From Marinobacter sp. 1-4A (GTDB lineage Bacteria > Pseudomonadota > Gammaproteobacteria > Pseudomonadales > Oleiphilaceae), in the NCBI RefSeq assembly GCF_016597725.1, contig NZ_VCGY01000002.1, forward strand, positions 310,001-374,000: a stretch of 64,000 nucleotides of DNA, given 5' to 3'. The notes beneath the pieces are model-generated. The model did no database searches. It was not told the DNA's origin and saw only the letters and a list, made by a program, of their open reading frames with translations. A program made the position numbers and the translations under genes. Each line of letters opens with the position of its first letter. Position 1 is the stretch's first letter. Positions 1-9,662 of the stretch are shown here, piece by piece.

Positions 1-1
1 G

Positions 2-337
2 TACATCAGCCACTACGCACCGCCCCAGCAGCCCCAGTACGCTCCTGCTCCGGAAACTCCGGGCCCTGTTCAGGAAGACAGCTCACAACAAACCGTACAC
101 AACGGACATGCCTTGCGCTCCCCGATGGTAGGAACCTTTTACCGGGCACCGTCTCCCACCGCGGATTCGTTTGCAGAAATAGGCCAGCAGGTTAAAGCTG
201 GCGATGTTGTTTGCATTGTAGAAGCCATGAAAATGATGAACCAGATTGAAGCCGACAAGAGCGGCACGATCACTGAAATTCTGGTTGATAACGGTCAGCC
301 CGTAGAGTTTGACCAGCCGCTGTTAATCATTTCCTGA
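2..337 (+). CDS. accB: Biotin carboxyl carrier protein of acetyl-CoA carboxylase (5' end outside window)
   Basis: Carries the biotin that shuttles CO2 from biotin carboxylase (AccC) to the carboxyltransferase, for malonyl-CoA synthesis. The reading frame enters from the window edge through a Pro/Gln-rich linker. It continues into a biotinyl-lipoyl domain with the biotinylation motif EAMKM near position 235; the Lys in it is the attachment site. The N-terminal part is missing. An internal TTG at 113 is not a true start. accC follows 18 bp downstream, the usual accBC operon order. Confidence 0.97.
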   Translation, partial: YISHYAPPQQPQYAPAPETPGPVQEDSSQQTVHNGHALRSPMVGTFYRAPSPTADSFAEIGQQVKAGDVVCIVEAMKMMNQIEADKSGTITEILVDNGQPVEFDQPLLIIS

Positions 338-361
338 ACCCGGTGATAGCTACTCATGGCC

Positions 362-1702
362 ATGTTAGAAAAAGTTCTGATCGCAAACCGAGGTGAAATA
401 GCCCTCCGGATCTTGCGTGCCTGTAAAGAGCTCGGCATCAAAACCGTAGCGGTTCACTCACAAGTTGACCGCGACCTGATGCACGTGCGTCTGGCTGATG
501 AATCCGTCTGTATCGGCCCCAACAGCCCTTTGGAAAGTTACCTCAACATACCAGCCATCATCAGCGCTGCCGAAGTCACAGATTCCGTGGGTATACACCC
601 GGGTTACGGTTTCATGGCAGAGAACGCCGATTTTGCCGAGCAGGTTGAGAAAAGCGGCTTCCGCTTTATCGGCCCCAGAGCGGAAACCATTCGCCTGATG
701 GGCAACAAGGTGTCTGCCATTAACGCGATGATTCGCGCTGGCGTTCCTACTGTGCCGGGCTCAGACGGCCCACTAACCGATGACGATGACCGCACCCTGC
801 AAATTGCGCGCAAAATCGGCTACCCCGTAATGATCAAAGCGGCCTCGGGCGGCGGCGGTCGCGGTATGCAGGTGGTTCATTCCGAAGCAGCGCTGCTCAA
901 AGCCGTGCAAATCACCCAGACTGAAGCCCGTAACGCCTTCGGCGACCCTACGGTTTATCTGGAAAAATTTCTGGAAGCCCCTCGCCACGTCGAAATTCAG
1001 GTGCTGGCCGACATGCACGGCAACTGCATCCATCTGGGCGACCGGGACTGCTCCATGCAGCGCCGGAACCAGAAAGTTATCGAAGAGGCTCCAGCCCCGA
1101 ATATCGAGCCCGAAGCCCGTGAGCGCACTCTTAAAGCTTGTGTGGATGCTTGCAAGGAAATCGGCTATGTCGGCGCTGGTACCTTTGAATTTCTGTATCA
1201 AGACGGCGAGTTTTTCTTTATCGAGATGAACACGCGTGTTCAGGTAGAGCACCCAGTCTCGGAAATGGTAACGGGTGTCGATATTGTTCGTGAACAGCTG
1301 CGGATTGCCAGCGGCCTGCCACTGCAATACAAACAGGAAGACATTCACATCAGAGGCCACGCAATGGAATGCCGCATTAACGCGGAAGATCCGGCGACCT
1401 TTGTGCCCAGCCCGGGTACAGTGAAGCACTTCCATGCCCCCGGTGGTTATGGTGTGCGGGTAGACTCACACCTTTATAGCGGCTATACCGTACCTCCGTA
1501 TTACGATTCGTTGATCGCCAAGTTGATTACTTGGGGCGACGACCGACAAATCGCCCGGAGACGAATGAAGAACGCTCTGGACGAACTTTTGGTTGAAGGC
1601 ATAAAGACCAACCAGCCTCTTCACCGAAAACTGATACGCGATGGCGGCTTTAAAACGGTAGACTTCACCATCCATTACCTTGAAAAACTGATGCGGGACT
1701 AA
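362..1702 (+). CDS. accC: Biotin carboxylase subunit of acetyl-CoA carboxylase
   Basis: ATP-dependent carboxylation of the biotin on AccB. The protein starts [14 protein letters not shown], like E. coli AccC. It has the glycine-rich ATP-grasp loop (SGGGGRGM, about residue 164) and the [12 protein letters not shown] active-site segment, and is about 446 aa, normal for the family. Two ATGs are possible, at 356 and 362; 362 matches the family N-terminus, and no strong ribosome site separates them. It lies 24 bp after accB and 28 bp before prmA. Confidence 0.97.
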   Translation: MLEKVLIANRGEIALRILRACKELGIKTVAVHSQVDRDLMHVRLADESVCIGPNSPLESYLNIPAIISAAEVTDSVGIHPGYGFMAENADFAEQVEKSGFRFIGPRAETIRLMGNKVSAINAMIRAGVPTVPGSDGPLTDDDDRTLQIARKIGYPVMIKAASGGGGRGMQVVHSEAALLKAVQITQTEARNAFGDPTVYLEKFLEAPRHVEIQVLADMHGNCIHLGDRDCSMQRRNQKVIEEAPAPNIEPEARERTLKACVDACKEIGYVGAGTFEFLYQDGEFFFIEMNTRVQVEHPVSEMVTGVDIVREQLRIASGLPLQYKQEDIHIRGHAMECRINAEDPATFVPSPGTVKHFHAPGGYGVRVDSHLYSGYTVPPYYDSLIAKLITWGDDRQIARRRMKNALDELLVEGIKTNQPLHRKLIRDGGFKTVDFTIHYLEKLMRD

Positions 1703-1730
1703 CCTCCTGCATCTCAATGCAGGAAGACTT

Positions 1731-2627
1731 ATGCCCTGGATACAACTTCAGATCCCTGCTGATCCCGATACCGCGGATCAGCTTGAAGATCTGCTTATGG
1801 AGATGGGCGCAGACGCCGTCTCCATGGAAGATGCTGCAGACCAACCCCTATACGAGCCCGACCCCGGCACCACGCCTTTGTGGAGCCAAACAACGGTGAC
1901 CGGGCTTTTCCAGTCCGACCGTGACATAGACCAACTGTGTGCAGATGTACGCAACGCTTGGCACCAGCAAACCCAGCAATCCCTCTCAGAAATCGACGTT
2001 ACTCTGGTCGAAGACAAAGACTGGGAGCGAGCCTGGATGGATGATTTTCATCCACTACAGTTTGGCGAGCGCCTCTGGATAGTGCCAAGCTGGCATGAAG
2101 CACCAGACCCGGATGCCGCTAATCTAATGCTCGACCCCGGGCTGGCCTTTGGCACAGGCACGCACCCCACCACTGCACTCTGTCTGGAATGGCTAGATGG
2201 CATGGATGTGAGTGGCAAACAGGTTACCGATTACGGCTGCGGCTCCGGCATACTCGGTCTGGCGGCACTGCTTTTGGGTGCCCACCACGTTGTGGGCGTG
2301 GATACCGACCCTCAAGCGCTGGAAGCAAGTCGTGAGAACGCTCGACGCAACGGCGCAGACGAATCCAAACTGGACCTCTACCTGCCGGATAATGAGCCGG
2401 ACACCAAGGCAGATGTCATGCTGGCGAACATTCTCGCACAGCCATTGATAGGTCTGGCGCCGCATCTGGCCGCGCTAACCAAGCAAGGAGGCGATCTGGT
2501 GCTTTCGGGAATACTGTCGAATCAGGCTCGCGAAGTCATGGCGGCCTATGAACCCTGGTTCATTATGGACGAACCGGCACAGCGCGAAGAATGGGTACGC
2601 CTAACCGGACGGCGCAACGACAGATGA
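1731..2627 (+). CDS. prmA: Ribosomal protein L11 methyltransferase
   Basis: SAM-dependent trimethylation of ribosomal protein L11. The N-terminus MPWIQL is typical of gammaproteobacterial PrmA. The conserved FGTGTHPTT segment (about residue 139) and SAM motif I (DYGCGSGILG, about 166) are present. At 298 aa it is family length. The start at 1731 has AGGA 6-9 bp upstream. Its place after accC and before dusB-fis is conserved in gammaproteobacteria. Confidence 0.96.
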   Translation: MPWIQLQIPADPDTADQLEDLLMEMGADAVSMEDAADQPLYEPDPGTTPLWSQTTVTGLFQSDRDIDQLCADVRNAWHQQTQQSLSEIDVTLVEDKDWERAWMDDFHPLQFGERLWIVPSWHEAPDPDAANLMLDPGLAFGTGTHPTTALCLEWLDGMDVSGKQVTDYGCGSGILGLAALLLGAHHVVGVDTDPQALEASRENARRNGADESKLDLYLPDNEPDTKADVMLANILAQPLIGLAPHLAALTKQGGDLVLSGILSNQAREVMAAYEPWFIMDEPAQREEWVRLTGRRNDR

Positions 2628-2689
2628 CGAAAGCCGCCTTAAAGACTAAACTCCCAAGTTCGTAGCCCAGTCGCTTTCAGGAACGAAGC

Positions 2690-3967
2690 ATGACCCAAAG
2701 TAGCCTGCAAACCCAGTGCCCAAAATGTCTTACCCGTTTCAGGGTGACCGATGAGCAACTTGGCATTGCCAAGGGTAAGGTGCGCTGTGGCCACTGCATG
2801 GATGTCTTTAATGCGATTGAGCACAAGGTAACAAGCGCAACCGTTGCCACTCCGAAAGCGCCCTCTGACATAAGCAGCAAAAAGCCCCCAGAGGGCACGC
2901 AACCGAATCAGCCTGCCAGCGGTTTCACCAGCGACACAACCGAAGACAACTTCATCTTCGCAGACAACCCCGAAGAAGATGCCGAAGAAGGTCGTTATGC
3001 AGGCACCAAGCTGACATTTTCGGATGACGAACTGAGCGACAGCTTCCGTAGTTTCGACGACCGAGCTCCCTCCGCACAAGATGATACCGTCGACGACGAT
3101 ATCTCAGAAGGCGTCGATGAGAGCTGGGCTGAAGCCATCCTTAGAGAGGACAATGCTCCGGAAAAAAGTGCGGATACCACTCCAGATTCGGATAAACCGC
3201 CGGTGAAGGCGGAGCCAGAGGAGCAAACCGATGGGGAGCTGGACTATGAGCTACAACCATCTCCTGAACCTGCGCCTGCGCAAACCCCGGATAACAAGGG
3301 GCCAAAAGACACACCGGACTTTTTCAATGATGACCAATCGGGCCTAGCACTTGAGTCTTTTGACCAAGAGCAGGACGCAGAGCTAGAACACGAGCGCCCA
3401 CTCAAAGGTGAGCGCTTCGCATCTGGAGCACCTTTCGGCGACCTCAGGCACGAGCCGGTATCTTTAGGTGGCAACAATAGGGGCTGGCTGCGCACTGCGG
3501 CATGGTCGGTCATTGTGCTTGGCCTTATCGGTGTTTTAATTGCGCAAATCACCTGGTTCCAGTTTGACCGACTGTCGGCGATACCCGAATTGCGACCGTT
3601 TTATGAAAAGGGCTGTGAACTAGCAGGCTGTGAGTTGAAGCCTTTAATCAACGTTGACGCCATTCAAAGCCGCAAACTTGTGGTTCGTACCGATCCAGAA
3701 AACCGCAACCAGTTAGTGGTGGATGCCGTCATCATCAACCGCGCGGATTTCCAGCAACCTTTTCCGGCCATCGCGCTTACTTTCTCCAATCTGAACGGAG
3801 ATGTTGTCGCCCAGAGTATTTTCACACCTGACGAATATCTTGCTGGCGAAGCCGAAACGCTCAAAAGCATGCCCGTGGAAACCCCTGTGCGCATCGCCAT
3901 TGGTATTCGCGACCCTGGTCGGGACGCAGTTAACTACAACATAATATTCCAACCTTACACGCCTTAA
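2690..3967 (+). CDS. MJ0042 zinc-ribbon / DUF3426 membrane protein
   Basis: Unknown function. The N-terminus holds a zinc ribbon with two CxxC pairs (C10/C13 and C33/C36). A long acidic, Pro/Asp/Glu-rich low-complexity stretch (about residues 50-260) follows. There is one membrane helix (about 268-288) and then a DUF3426 domain ending the 425-aa protein. This domain order is usual for the family found next to prmA and dusB in pseudomonads and relatives. The topology suggests a cytoplasmic zinc ribbon and a periplasmic C-terminal domain (inference). Confidence 0.85.
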   Translation: MTQSSLQTQCPKCLTRFRVTDEQLGIAKGKVRCGHCMDVFNAIEHKVTSATVATPKAPSDISSKKPPEGTQPNQPASGFTSDTTEDNFIFADNPEEDAEEGRYAGTKLTFSDDELSDSFRSFDDRAPSAQDDTVDDDISEGVDESWAEAILREDNAPEKSADTTPDSDKPPVKAEPEEQTDGELDYELQPSPEPAPAQTPDNKGPKDTPDFFNDDQSGLALESFDQEQDAELEHERPLKGERFASGAPFGDLRHEPVSLGGNNRGWLRTAAWSVIVLGLIGVLIAQITWFQFDRLSAIPELRPFYEKGCELAGCELKPLINVDAIQSRKLVVRTDPENRNQLVVDAVIINRADFQQPFPAIALTFSNLNGDVVAQSIFTPDEYLAGEAETLKSMPVETPVRIAIGIRDPGRDAVNYNIIFQPYTP

Positions 3968-4038
3968 ATCTACCTGCCGGAGACAACCACCCCGACACTC
4001 CAACCCCCATCTCGTAGAACAAAAGTCAACCAGAAAGA

Positions 4039-4062
4039 GCGAAAAATAATCAGTTTTTTCGC
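4039..4062. repeat. AT-rich inverted repeat upstream of dusB
   Basis: An 8-bp perfect stem, GCGAAAAA paired with TTTTTCGC around an 8-nt centre, lies in the 224-bp gap between the DUF3426 gene and dusB. It could be a weak terminator for the upstream gene or part of the dusB-fis promoter region. The sequence does not decide between them. Confidence 0.4.
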
Positions 4063-4191
4063 GCCCTTGCCCCTTCAATCATAGTGCCCCCAGCGGTATC
4101 ATTAGCGCCCTTCGGAACTGCCATCGGTTATTTATTAATCAACCGAACAGCTCCGACTTTTGCTTACTCTGCTGTGATACGGATTCAAACC

Positions 4192-5190
4192 ATGTTGCCG
4201 ACGGCAAAAATCGGGCCGTACACCCTGCCCAATCCGCTGATTGTTGCACCCATGGCAGGTGTAACAGATCGCCCTTTTCGGCTGCTCTGCCGCAGAATGG
4301 GTGCGGGTCTGGCCGTCTCGGAAATGGTGATAGCAGACAGCAAGCTTTGGCATACGCGCAAATCCCGAACCCGCATGGATCATGCCGGTGAGCCGGAACC
4401 AAGATCGGTGCAGATCGCCGGGGGTGACCCTGACATGCTCGCCAATGCGGCCCGGCTTAATGCCGAATCAGGCGCCCAAATTATTGACATCAATATGGGT
4501 TGCCCGGCCAAAAAAGTCTGCAACAAAGCGGCTGGTTCAGCGCTGATGAAAGACGAGCGTCTGGTACGGGACATTTTGGAAGCGGTCGTCAGCGCAGTGG
4601 ATATCCCCGTTACGTTGAAAATGCGTACCGGCTGGGATCAAAACTACCGTAACGCTCCAACCATCGCCCGCATGGCTGAAGACATCGGTATTCAGGCGCT
4701 GGCCGTGCATGGCCGCACCCGAGCCGATAAATACAACGGCGATGCAGAGTACGACACCATTGCCGAAGTTAAAGCCAGCGTTGGCATTCCGGTGTTTGCC
4801 AATGGCGACATTACATCGCCGGAGAAAGCCCGCACCGTTTTGGAGTATACCGGCGCAGACGGCCTGCTCATTGGCCGCGCCGCTCAAGGCAGCCCATGGA
4901 TCTTCCGGGAAATACTGCATTTCCTTGAAACCGGGCAACACCTTCCGGCACCGCCACTGAGCGAAGTGGAACAGATTTTAAGCGAACACCTAAATGCCCT
5001 ACATAGCTTCTATGGCGAGCTCATGGGCGTGCGTATTGCCAGAAAACACGTGGGCTGGTACTTGCAGTCACACGACCCCGGCAAACAGTTTCGAAACTGC
5101 TTTAATGCACTCGACGATGCGCTAGAGCAGAAAAACAGTATTCAACAGTATTTTTCAGGCTTACGAAATGGAGAGGTATTCGCAGCATGA
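4192..5190 (+). CDS. dusB: tRNA-dihydrouridine synthase B
   Basis: FMN/NADPH-dependent reduction of uridine to dihydrouridine in tRNA. The frame is open from a GTG at 4084, but the family N-terminus ([21 protein letters not shown]) begins just after the ATG at 4192, so that start is chosen (332 aa). The MGCPAKKV motif with the catalytic Cys is near residue 104, and FMN-binding segments such as [10 protein letters not shown] are present. The stop overlaps the fis start as ATGA, the conserved dusB-fis operon arrangement. Confidence 0.95.
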   Translation: MLPTAKIGPYTLPNPLIVAPMAGVTDRPFRLLCRRMGAGLAVSEMVIADSKLWHTRKSRTRMDHAGEPEPRSVQIAGGDPDMLANAARLNAESGAQIIDINMGCPAKKVCNKAAGSALMKDERLVRDILEAVVSAVDIPVTLKMRTGWDQNYRNAPTIARMAEDIGIQALAVHGRTRADKYNGDAEYDTIAEVKASVGIPVFANGDITSPEKARTVLEYTGADGLLIGRAAQGSPWIFREILHFLETGQHLPAPPLSEVEQILSEHLNALHSFYGELMGVRIARKHVGWYLQSHDPGKQFRNCFNALDDALEQKNSIQQYFSGLRNGEVFAA

Positions 5191-5504
5191 CCGCTGAGAC
5201 TTTGGCAAATAACACCCTGAACGCCCCGGCCAACGATGATATTCACCAACTGCAAACGGTGAACAGCAGCGGCAACACCGTTACCCTGCGTGATAACGTT
5301 GAAGTGGCCCTGAAAAACTACTTTGCCCAGCTTGATGGCGCCCCCGTTACAGAGGTGTACCAACTGGTACTTTCTGAAGTGGAAGCACCTTTGCTGGAGC
5401 AGGTGATGAAGTACACCCGCAACAACCAGACCAAGGCTTCGACCATGCTCGGCCTAAACCGCGGAACCTTGCGTAAAAAGCTCAAGCAGTACGGGCTGCT
5501 ATAA
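5187..5504 (+). CDS. fis: DNA-binding protein Fis
   Basis: Nucleoid-associated DNA-bending regulator. The C-terminal half is nearly canonical: a helix-turn-helix in [20 protein letters not shown] followed by GLL at the end. At 105 aa it is slightly longer than E. coli Fis (98 aa), with a variable N-terminus. It is translationally coupled to dusB (4-bp overlap) and followed by a hairpin at 5526-5556. Confidence 0.95.
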   Translation: MTAETLANNTLNAPANDDIHQLQTVNSSGNTVTLRDNVEVALKNYFAQLDGAPVTEVYQLVLSEVEAPLLEQVMKYTRNNQTKASTMLGLNRGTLRKKLKQYGLL

Positions 5505-5525
5505 TCGAGAAACCCTGACTTGAAG

Positions 5526-5564
5526 AGGGCCTCCCGGATACCCTTCGCGAGGCCCTTGTTCGTT
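5526..5564 (+). terminator. Hairpin after fis
   Basis: An 8-bp perfect stem, AGGGCCTC paired with GAGGCCCT around a 15-nt loop, is followed by a modestly T-rich tail (TGTTCGTT). It sits 22 bp after the fis stop and before purH, so it is a plausible but weak intrinsic terminator. Confidence 0.6.
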
Positions 5565-5589
5565 CACCCCAAGTGAAGAATGTGACCCC

Positions 5590-7170
5590 ATGGCAAACCA
5601 GGCTAACACCCCCGTCCGTCGCGCACTGATCAGCGTTAGTGATAAATCCGGCATCGTCGAGTTCGGACGCGCCCTCACCGTCCGCGGTATCGAACTACTT
5701 TCCACCGGAGGCACCTTCCGCCTCTTGAAAGAACATAAGGTTCCCGTTACCGAAGTCTCTGACTATACCGGGTTTCCCGAGATGATGGACGGCCGGGTTA
5801 AAACCCTGCACCCGAAAATCCACGGTGGCATTCTGGGCCGCCGGGGTACAGACGATGCCATCATGGGCGAGCACGGTATCAATCCGATAGATATGGTTGT
5901 GGTAAACCTTTACCCCTTCGAGTCCACCGTTGCCAATCCAGACTGCGACCTTGCTACTGCCATTGAAAACATTGATATCGGCGGCCCCACCATGGTTCGC
6001 GCCGCGGCCAAGAACCACAACGACGTAACCATTGTGGTTAACGCCTCGGATTACAGCCGGGTACTGAAAGAACTGGACGATAACGACGGCAACCTCAGCC
6101 ACGCCACCCGCTTTGACCTTGCAGTGAAGGCGTTTGAGCATACCGCTGGCTACGACGGCGCCATTGCCAATTACTTGGGTGGCCGCACCGCGGACAACGA
6201 CAATGCTGATTTCCCCCGCACCTTTAACGCCCAGTTCGTAAAGGTTCAGGACATGCGCTACGGCGAAAACCCGCACCAGCGTGCGGCCTTCTATGCCGAG
6301 CGTAATCCGAAAGAGGCCAGTGTTGCCACGGCAAAGCAGCTTCAGGGCAAAGCGCTTTCTTACAACAATGTGGCAGATACAGATGCGGCTCTGGAGTGCG
6401 TTAAGCCGTTTGCAGACCCGGCCTGTGTGATCGTCAAGCATGCCAACCCCTGCGGCGTTGCTATCGGTGCTGACATCCTCCAAGCCTATGACTTGGCTTT
6501 TGCCACGGATCCAACCTCTGCATTTGGCGGCATCATTGCGTTCAACCGCGAGCTAGATGCACAAACCGCCAAGGCGATTATTGATCGGCAGTTTGTCGAG
6601 GTCATTATTGCACCAACCATCGCACCGGAAGCGGTAGAACTGGTTTCCGCCAAGAAGAATGTACGGCTGTTGGCCTGTGGCGAACTCAACGGTGAGCGCG
6701 CCCAATCCATGGACTACAAGCGCGTAACGGGCGGCCTCTTGGTTCAGGACCGCGACTTGGGCATGGTTGCGATGGCCGATGTGAAAGTTGTCACCACACG
6801 CGAGCCCACAGAACAGGAACTGAACGACCTGCTGTTTGCCTGGGAAGTGGCAAAGTACGTGAAGTCCAATGCCATTGTTTATGCTCGTGCGGGTCGCACC
6901 ATTGGTGTTGGTGCCGGCCAGATGAGCCGCGTTTACAGTGCCAAAATTGCTGGCATCAAAGCAGCAGACGAGAATCTGGAAGTGAAAGGTTCTGTCATGG
7001 CTTCGGATGCCTTTTTCCCGTTCCGGGATGGCATTGATGCCGCCGCCGAAGCCGGTATTACCGCCGTGATTCAGCCTGGTGGTTCTATGCGGGATCAGGA
7101 AGTTATCGACGCAGCTAATGAACACGGCATCGCCATGGTGTTCACCGGCATGCGCCATTTCCGGCACTAA
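5590..7170 (+). CDS. purH: Bifunctional AICAR formyltransferase / IMP cyclohydrolase
   Basis: Last two steps of de novo IMP synthesis. The N-terminal MGS-like cyclohydrolase domain (about residues 1-150) begins [13 protein letters not shown]. The C-terminal AICAR transformylase has the [10 protein letters not shown] motif with the catalytic Lys-His near residue 280. At 526 aa it is family length. The start ATG at 5590 is preceded by an open intergenic stretch with no strong ribosome site. purD follows 49 bp downstream. Confidence 0.97.
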   Translation: MANQANTPVRRALISVSDKSGIVEFGRALTVRGIELLSTGGTFRLLKEHKVPVTEVSDYTGFPEMMDGRVKTLHPKIHGGILGRRGTDDAIMGEHGINPIDMVVVNLYPFESTVANPDCDLATAIENIDIGGPTMVRAAAKNHNDVTIVVNASDYSRVLKELDDNDGNLSHATRFDLAVKAFEHTAGYDGAIANYLGGRTADNDNADFPRTFNAQFVKVQDMRYGENPHQRAAFYAERNPKEASVATAKQLQGKALSYNNVADTDAALECVKPFADPACVIVKHANPCGVAIGADILQAYDLAFATDPTSAFGGIIAFNRELDAQTAKAIIDRQFVEVIIAPTIAPEAVELVSAKKNVRLLACGELNGERAQSMDYKRVTGGLLVQDRDLGMVAMADVKVVTTREPTEQELNDLLFAWEVAKYVKSNAIVYARAGRTIGVGAGQMSRVYSAKIAGIKAADENLEVKGSVMASDAFFPFRDGIDAAAEAGITAVIQPGGSMRDQEVIDAANEHGIAMVFTGMRHFRH

Positions 7171-7219
7171 CGAAATCTCTTTAGGCAGCTCTTTTTTAAA
7201 ACATACGGGGCAACAAGAT

Positions 7220-8506
7220 ATGAATATTCTGGTAATCGGCAGTGGCGGCCGCGAACACGCTCTGGCTTGGAAGGCCGCTCAGTCTCCGGATGCAGACACG
7301 GTTTTTGTGGCGCCGGGCAATGCTGGCACAGCTTGCGAGCCGGGTGTAGAGAACGTCAACATTGATGTTCTGGACCTTGAAGGGCTGGCCAAATTTGCCG
7401 CCGACAACGAAGTTGGCCTTACCATTGTTGGCCCGGAAGCACCCTTGGTAGCAGGCATTGTGGATCTTTTCGAAGAGCGCGGCCTGCGCGTATTCGGCCC
7501 CAGTGCTGGTGCTGCCCAACTGGAAGGCTCCAAAGCCTTCACCAAGGACTTTCTGGCTCGCCAGAATATTCCAACCGCGGGCTATGGCAACTTCACTGAC
7601 GTAGACGAAGCTCTAGCCTACGTTCGCGAACAAGGCGCGCCGATTGTGGTTAAGGCTGATGGGCTTGCCGCAGGCAAAGGGGTCATCGTAGCTATGACTC
7701 TTGAAGAAGCCGAAAACGCCATCCGCGATATGTTGGCAGGCAATGCGTTTGGCGAGGCCGGCAGCCGAGTTGTGGTTGAGGAATTCCTCGACGGCGAAGA
7801 AGCCAGCTTTATTGTGATGGTGGACGGAGAGAATGTTCTGCCCATGGCCACCTCGCAGGATCACAAACGTGTAGGCGACGGCGATACCGGCCCGAACACG
7901 GGTGGCATGGGAGCCTACTCCCCAGCCCCTGTAGTGACCGCTGACGTGCATCAGCGCATCATGGACGAAGTCATTTACCCCACAGTGCGCGGCATGGCAG
8001 CAGAAGGTCATCCATACAAAGGCTTCCTTTACGCTGGCCTGATGATCGACCCCAAGGGCGCGCCGAAAGTCATCGAGTTCAACTGCCGCTTTGGCGACCC
8101 GGAAACCCAGCCCATTCTACTGCGTATGAAATCAGATATCGTCGCGCTCTGCCAGGCAGCCATCGACGGCAAGCTGGACCAGTGCAGCTCTGACTGGGAT
8201 GAACGCGCCGCCGTAGGTATTGTTCTAGCAGCCGGAGGTTACCCCGGCAGCTACAACAAAGGCGATGCTATTTCGGGCCTACCGGAAACAGAAACCGAAG
8301 GCGAGAAAGCATTCCATGCAGGAACAGCCCTAAAAGACGGTCAAGTGGTAACTAGTGGCGGCCGGGTACTGTGCGCAACGGCATTGGGCAATACGGTCAC
8401 AGAAGCCCAAAGCCGAGCTTACACGCTCGCTAAAGCCATCAGCTGGGACGGTGCGTTTTATCGCAGCGACATTGCGTATCGCGCCATTGCCAGAGAAAAA
8501 TCGTAA
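7220..8506 (+). CDS. purD: Phosphoribosylamine-glycine ligase (GAR synthetase)
   Basis: ATP-dependent joining of phosphoribosylamine and glycine in purine synthesis. The frame is open further upstream, inside purH, but the family start MNILVIGSGGREHALAWK lies at 7220, so that ATG is used (428 aa). ATP-grasp signatures are visible, including KADGLAAGKGV and GPNTGGMGAY. It forms the common purHD unit and is closed by a strong terminator at 8524-8550. Confidence 0.97.
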   Translation: MNILVIGSGGREHALAWKAAQSPDADTVFVAPGNAGTACEPGVENVNIDVLDLEGLAKFAADNEVGLTIVGPEAPLVAGIVDLFEERGLRVFGPSAGAAQLEGSKAFTKDFLARQNIPTAGYGNFTDVDEALAYVREQGAPIVVKADGLAAGKGVIVAMTLEEAENAIRDMLAGNAFGEAGSRVVVEEFLDGEEASFIVMVDGENVLPMATSQDHKRVGDGDTGPNTGGMGAYSPAPVVTADVHQRIMDEVIYPTVRGMAAEGHPYKGFLYAGLMIDPKGAPKVIEFNCRFGDPETQPILLRMKSDIVALCQAAIDGKLDQCSSDWDERAAVGIVLAAGGYPGSYNKGDAISGLPETETEGEKAFHAGTALKDGQVVTSGGRVLCATALGNTVTEAQSRAYTLAKAISWDGAFYRSDIAYRAIAREKS

Positions 8507-8523
8507 CGACGCTCAGTCTGCTT

Positions 8524-8550
8524 AAGCCCGGCCAATGACCGGGCTTTTTT
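8524..8550 (+). terminator. Intrinsic terminator after purD
   Basis: The stem AAGCCCGG / CCGGGCTT has a 7-nt loop and runs directly into a T6 tract. It starts 18 bp after the purD stop. Confidence 0.9.
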
Positions 8551-8613
8551 ATGGGTTAATGTAAACGAGTTCGCCCATAGGGTTTAAAACACAAACAATC
8601 TGGTACCGCCCAA

Positions 8614-9561
8614 ATGCTGAAAAAATCCCCCTACACTGTCATGTTTCTACTTGTATCCGTGTTGATGGTAAGCGCTTGCTCACGCCATAGCATCTATGAA
8701 ACCGCCATCGGCTACGAACGCTCTGCCGCCGGGCTTGAAGCCGACAAGATTACCGTGGGCGACCTTAACATCGCTTATCTAAAAAACGCTGAAACCAACA
8801 AGGGTGACACCATTGTTCTGGTGCACGGGTTTGGTGCCAATAAAGATAACTGGACCCGCATCGCCCGGGAGCTCACGGAAGACTTCAACGTTTATATCAT
8901 AGACCTGCCCGGACACGGTGAAAGCAGCAAGCCGCTGGATTTGGGGTACCGTATTGACGAACAAGTTGGCCATCTTGCCCGCATTCTCAAGGCTCTTGAT
9001 ATCAAAGAGATGCACATGATGGGCAACTCCATGGGGGGCGGCATTACCGCTCTGTACGCAGCCACTTACCCGGAACAGATAAAAACAGCCGTCCTGTTCG
9101 ATCCCGCTGGCATTTTGGACTACGAGAACGAAATGGTCGGCATGGTGCTCGCTGGCGACAACCCACTCATCCCCAGCAAGCCCGGCGACTTCGAGCGTCT
9201 TATGGATTTTGCTATGGAACAACGGCCTTTTATTCCATGGCCGATACTGAGCGTATTAGAAGACAAAGCCATCGCCAACCAAGAAATAAACAAAGTGATC
9301 TTTGCCGCTATAAAAGAAGTTGGCATCACATCAGAGTTCCGCGACGCGATAAACCGCATTGAGGATCCGGTGCTCATCGTTTGGGGTAAAGAAGACCGCA
9401 TACTGGACTACCGCAACGGCGAGGCCTTTCAACAAGCTATTCCCGACTCGCAATTGGTCATAATGGAAGGCATTGGCCATGCACCGATGATCGAGGCGCC
9501 GGAGGAATCCGCCCGCCTGTTCCTTGAGTTTGCCAAAGCTTATATTTCAAAAGCCAGCTAA
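8614..9561 (+). CDS. Alpha/beta hydrolase lipoprotein (lipase/esterase-like)
   Basis: A predicted outer- or inner-membrane-anchored hydrolase of 315 aa. A lipobox (VSAC, Cys22) follows a hydrophobic leader. The fold signatures are HGFGANKDNW (oxyanion region), the nucleophile elbow GNSMGG (Ser about 139), an acid in WGKEDRIL (about 258) and the catalytic His in GHAP (about 289). It resembles the family V lipase/esterase group. The substrate cannot be told from sequence. It is a separate unit after the purD terminator. Confidence 0.85.
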   Translation: MLKKSPYTVMFLLVSVLMVSACSRHSIYETAIGYERSAAGLEADKITVGDLNIAYLKNAETNKGDTIVLVHGFGANKDNWTRIARELTEDFNVYIIDLPGHGESSKPLDLGYRIDEQVGHLARILKALDIKEMHMMGNSMGGGITALYAATYPEQIKTAVLFDPAGILDYENEMVGMVLAGDNPLIPSKPGDFERLMDFAMEQRPFIPWPILSVLEDKAIANQEINKVIFAAIKEVGITSEFRDAINRIEDPVLIVWGKEDRILDYRNGEAFQQAIPDSQLVIMEGIGHAPMIEAPEESARLFLEFAKAYISKAS

Positions 9562-9662
9562 GGTAATCGGGTAGGAGGTTCTGTCGTTATTGTCTTCAAC
9601 GACCGGGGAAAACAAGGTAGCCTTAGACTCACGTTAATTCGCGACACCTGAAAGAACCTCTC

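Noticed and set aside
4084..4191. Longer dusB N-terminus from GTG 4084
   Set aside because: The extra 36 residues do not match the DusB family, whose N-terminus begins at ATG 4192.
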